33,681 nucleotides of DNA. Source: Rhizopus sp. PT2906 (lineage: Eukaryota > Mucoromycota > Mucoromycetes > Mucorales > Rhizopodaceae). The notes below the pieces were generated by a model that ran no database searches, was not told where the DNA came from, and saw only the letters and a program-made list of their open reading frames with translations. Positions 31,258-33,681 of the stretch are shown here, one piece after another. The stretch spans positions 1 to 33,681 of the forward strand of contig JAMYHX010000469.1 of NCBI GenBank assembly GCA_025529335.1, read 5' to 3'. The translations under genes and the position numbers were made by a program. The number at the start of each line of letters is the position of its first letter. Position 1 is the stretch's first letter.

Positions 31258-33178
31258 ATTTTGCCTTTACTAAAGTTAAATAAAATCACTGTAAAGATAA
31301 TGCGTTTCATACTGTTGCGAATGCAGTTCAAAGAATGATAGCATACACTGTTCCCATTCTATTAAAAAAGGATTATCCCAGTGAATTACATAAACTAGAC
31401 TAACTTTTGCTTGGCGATTCTTTTAAATACATATTACATTAAATGAAATTTGGCTTTGATAATGAAACAATATCTCCCATATCTATCAAATAAGCTTTAA
31501 GCAGCTTGCTGTTTTATGTAAAACATTTTGAAATATTCAATAGCATTATCAGTCACTCAAATGGTTCCAAACAATCAAAAGCAGAATATAGACTCCGTAT
31601 AGTATATTTAACATTGTTACTTTATCACAAAAGCCAGAGCCATCTACAAACTCTTCAATGTGTGATATTTATTAGAGTCTGCTAATGCCCAACACTTATA
31701 TTATAATGAGCCTTTTTAATGGGTATATGTCACGTTTTAACACTATACCTATCGATAACATAGATAATATGTAAATTATGCTGTATTAAACTGATTCATC
31801 TTTTTAACCAGGTAAAATTATAAATGTTTTGATATTACGAGTTGAAGTCACACAAAGCCCTTTAAAATCAAAGATTGTCCTTTTTGAGTTGGAAATAGGC
31901 ATTGGGCTGCCATTATGTAGGATACACATTACAGCATTTGACGAAATTATAGCTACCATTGATGGTAATACAAGAGAATAGCTTACATTGGTTGCAATAA
32001 TAAAACCAAATGTCCGAGGAATATTATATTTCTTGTAACATTTCAAAAAGCAGAATCTACCATTCGTCACACATTAGGACCACGTTGGTCCCGAAGTCTG
32101 CTCTTTCTATAATGTTTCAGTTCTCCATCTAACACACAATTCTTTTACATATGCTATATAATAAATATAGAATCTTGGAACGAAAAGCAAATCACGGACT
32201 TATTGTTTTAGTCAAATAACAGCCCAGCTTCCCATTGTATTAGATGGATAATGATTCCTTGGTGCTTTTAGTCTAGCATTCGCAGTTGCAATGGCGTCAG
32301 TTGCTATTGTATGAAACACAGTAATGGATTACAGAGAAATAGAAAGCGTAGATAAAACATTATAAAATATATTTATAATAATCCCTCGATATCAATGCTC
32401 ATTCGGTTGACTATAGCTTATTTTCAGACATGTGCACATGTATAATTTTTCTGTAATAAAGCAATTGGTTTCATTTCCTCAAAAGCAAGCTCGTATTACT
32501 TTCAGTCAGTAAAGCTATATTCTCAATCCTATATATGTGGTCTGTATAAGGGTATGATTGTTCAATTAATCTCAGGACATCTGATGGTGCCTGAGACTGA
32601 TTAGAGTGAGTTGCTGCTTTAAGACTGTTTCTTTAAAATAAAATAAAAAAGCATTGCTTATGTATTTGAGAAATATACAATTACATTTAATGCAGCAGAC
32701 ATGTATACCTTTCTTTTGTTACCCAAAGACCACGGCTTGTTCCTGAAAAATTAACTGATTTACACACTCAAATCAAACGTTCCTTTTTTTCTGAGAACAG
32801 TAAACATGATACCAGTGAATTAGCTGCATGAACCATGTAACAAATAGATGATAATGGTACATAATAACAAAAACACAGGAGAGTAAAGGACAAAGCGATT
32901 GACTTATCAATTATACAAATTGAATTCAATCCTTACGTTTTAATTGTATAAAAATGCAATTATACCCTTTCCTTTGAGAATTACGAATAGATTCAATTAA
33001 TAGAATTTAATTGATTTGTACAACGATTGACTATTCAAATTCTGGTAGCCAGCGGTTACAGACTTTATATGGTTGACACATGATCTCCGAAATCTATGGA
33101 GAAAAGTATATATAAAGTAGGATCTAAGTAAGAGTAATAAAGTAACCTTACCTCTATTTTCCTTTCATTTATTTCAAA
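31258..33178. other. 1.9-kb gene-poor region with scattered coding-like fragments
   Basis: AT-rich. Some plus-strand stretches read like protein, for example about 31298-31401 (FHTVANAVQRMIAYTVPILL, ending in a stop) and about 31810-31980 (VEVTQSPLKSKIVLFELEIG). The second is also open on the minus strand as an 88-codon frame (31804-32070), so direction is undecided. I could not assign them. They may be remnants of a mobile element. The final ~120 bp contain the promoter of the second polygalacturonase. Confidence 0.4.
33107..33117 (+). promoter_or_regulatory. TATA box of polygalacturonase copy 2
   Basis: TATATATAAAG lies 62-72 bp before the ATG, close to the position of the corresponding element in copy 1. 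Confidence 0.6.
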
Positions 33179-33681
33179 ATGGTTCAAATATTCTCTTCTG
33201 GCCTTTCCTTAATCGCAACGCTCCTTTTAGCTACAAGCGCAGCAGCCAAGACCTGTGTGGTTGGAAACAATAAAGCTGACGATTCTATCGCTATCATCAA
33301 AGCCTTCAATGACTGTAAGACAGGAGGCACTGTTTCCTTCCCTAAAGGCAGAACTTGGTACCCAAAGAGTTTAATCAATGTCAGTGGCTTGAACAATGTC
33401 CGAATTGACATCGCTGGGAACATCGTTCTTCCTCCTTTTGACCCCAAATACAAGGGCGGCTCTGCTTATTTGAAAATCCAAGGTAACAATATCCACATGT
33501 CTGGAGGTGGCACGATCACTGGCAATGGTCAATCCTGGTATGTAACATGGATAATAGCAAAAGAGGGGCAGCATTAGCAATTAGATAACTAACCTGTACA
33601 AACTTATAGGTATGACAGAAAGGATAACACTGCTCCCATTGTTTTCAGTGCAACAGCAAAAAACTCTGTATTGGGTAACTT
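33179..33681 (+). CDS. Secreted polygalacturonase, GH28 (copy 2), cut by window edge
   Basis: Exon 1 is 33179-33537, the intron 33538-33609, and exon 2 from 33610 runs off the window. The visible part (signal peptide and first ~144 residues) matches copy 1 exactly 17,190 bp to the left, same strand. There are five base differences in 503 bp, all in exon 1. Four are silent and one changes Phe (copy 1, codon near 16218) to Ile. The 72-bp intron is identical. Homology upstream stops about 18 bp before the ATG, so the promoters differ. The catalytic motifs lie beyond the window, so activity of this copy cannot be judged. Confidence 0.92.

Noticed and set aside
31804..32070. 88-codon minus-strand frame as a gene
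   Set aside because: The opposite strand is equally protein-like over part of it, no domain is recognisable and no splice partners are evident.
1..33681. tRNA, rRNA or CRISPR arrays
   Set aside because: No cloverleaf with A and B boxes, no rRNA-like sequence and no regularly spaced direct repeats were seen on either strand. GGTTCGA-like sequence near 2078 lacks the rest of a tRNA.

Overview
The window looks like nuclear DNA of an early-diverging filamentous fungus, most likely Mucoromycota (Mucorales such as Rhizopus or Mucor). The reasons are AT-rich intergenic DNA, many short GT-AG introns of about 45-75 bp, and protein families typical of that group (GH28 polygalacturonase, sphingolipid C9-methyltransferase, Pex24-type peroxin). 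The placement is inferred from gene content alone. I rebuilt eleven complete multi-exon genes by joining exons. In every case the summed exon length is a multiple of three and the joined protein reads through as the expected family. A twelfth gene runs off the right edge.

Layout. 1-3540: no convincing gene, but a GC-richer non-coding island at about 1490-2530. 3541-6827 (-): adenylation-carrier-reductase enzyme. 7590-9145 (-): AAMP/Sqt1 WD40 protein. 10746-12842 (+): casein kinase I with a poly-Q tail. 13101-13845 (+): histidine phosphatase resembling the N-terminal half of TFIIIC tau55. 14503-14961 (-): LYR-type SDH assembly factor. 15989-17245 (+): secreted exo-polygalacturonase-like enzyme. 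17286-18947 (-): C1-Pex24-DysF membrane protein, only 40 bp from the polygalacturonase stop. 19149-24230: a decayed zone with a pseudogene, a composition island, a small frameshifted gene and a LINE remnant. 24231-25152 (-) cytochrome c peroxidase and 25449-26679 (+) peroxisomal adenine-nucleotide carrier are divergent over 296 bp. About 27010-27275 (-): tentative TnpB/Fanzor-like remnant. 28398-29929 (+): sphingolipid C9-methyltransferase. 30337-31257 (+): proteasome beta-1. 33179-end (+): a second polygalacturonase, almost identical to the first, cut by the window edge.

These are mostly independent housekeeping genes, not a pathway cluster. Loose themes are peroxisome/redox (Pex24-like protein, ATP carrier, CcP, SDH assembly factor) and plant cell-wall pectin attack (two polygalacturonases). 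The most notable observations are the near-identical polygalacturonase pair (intron included, promoters different), the perfect C1 domain fused to a Pex24/DysF protein, a GC-AG intron, and several degraded mobile or coding relics. I found no CRISPR, rRNA or tRNA, and no clear evidence of a wholly new system.
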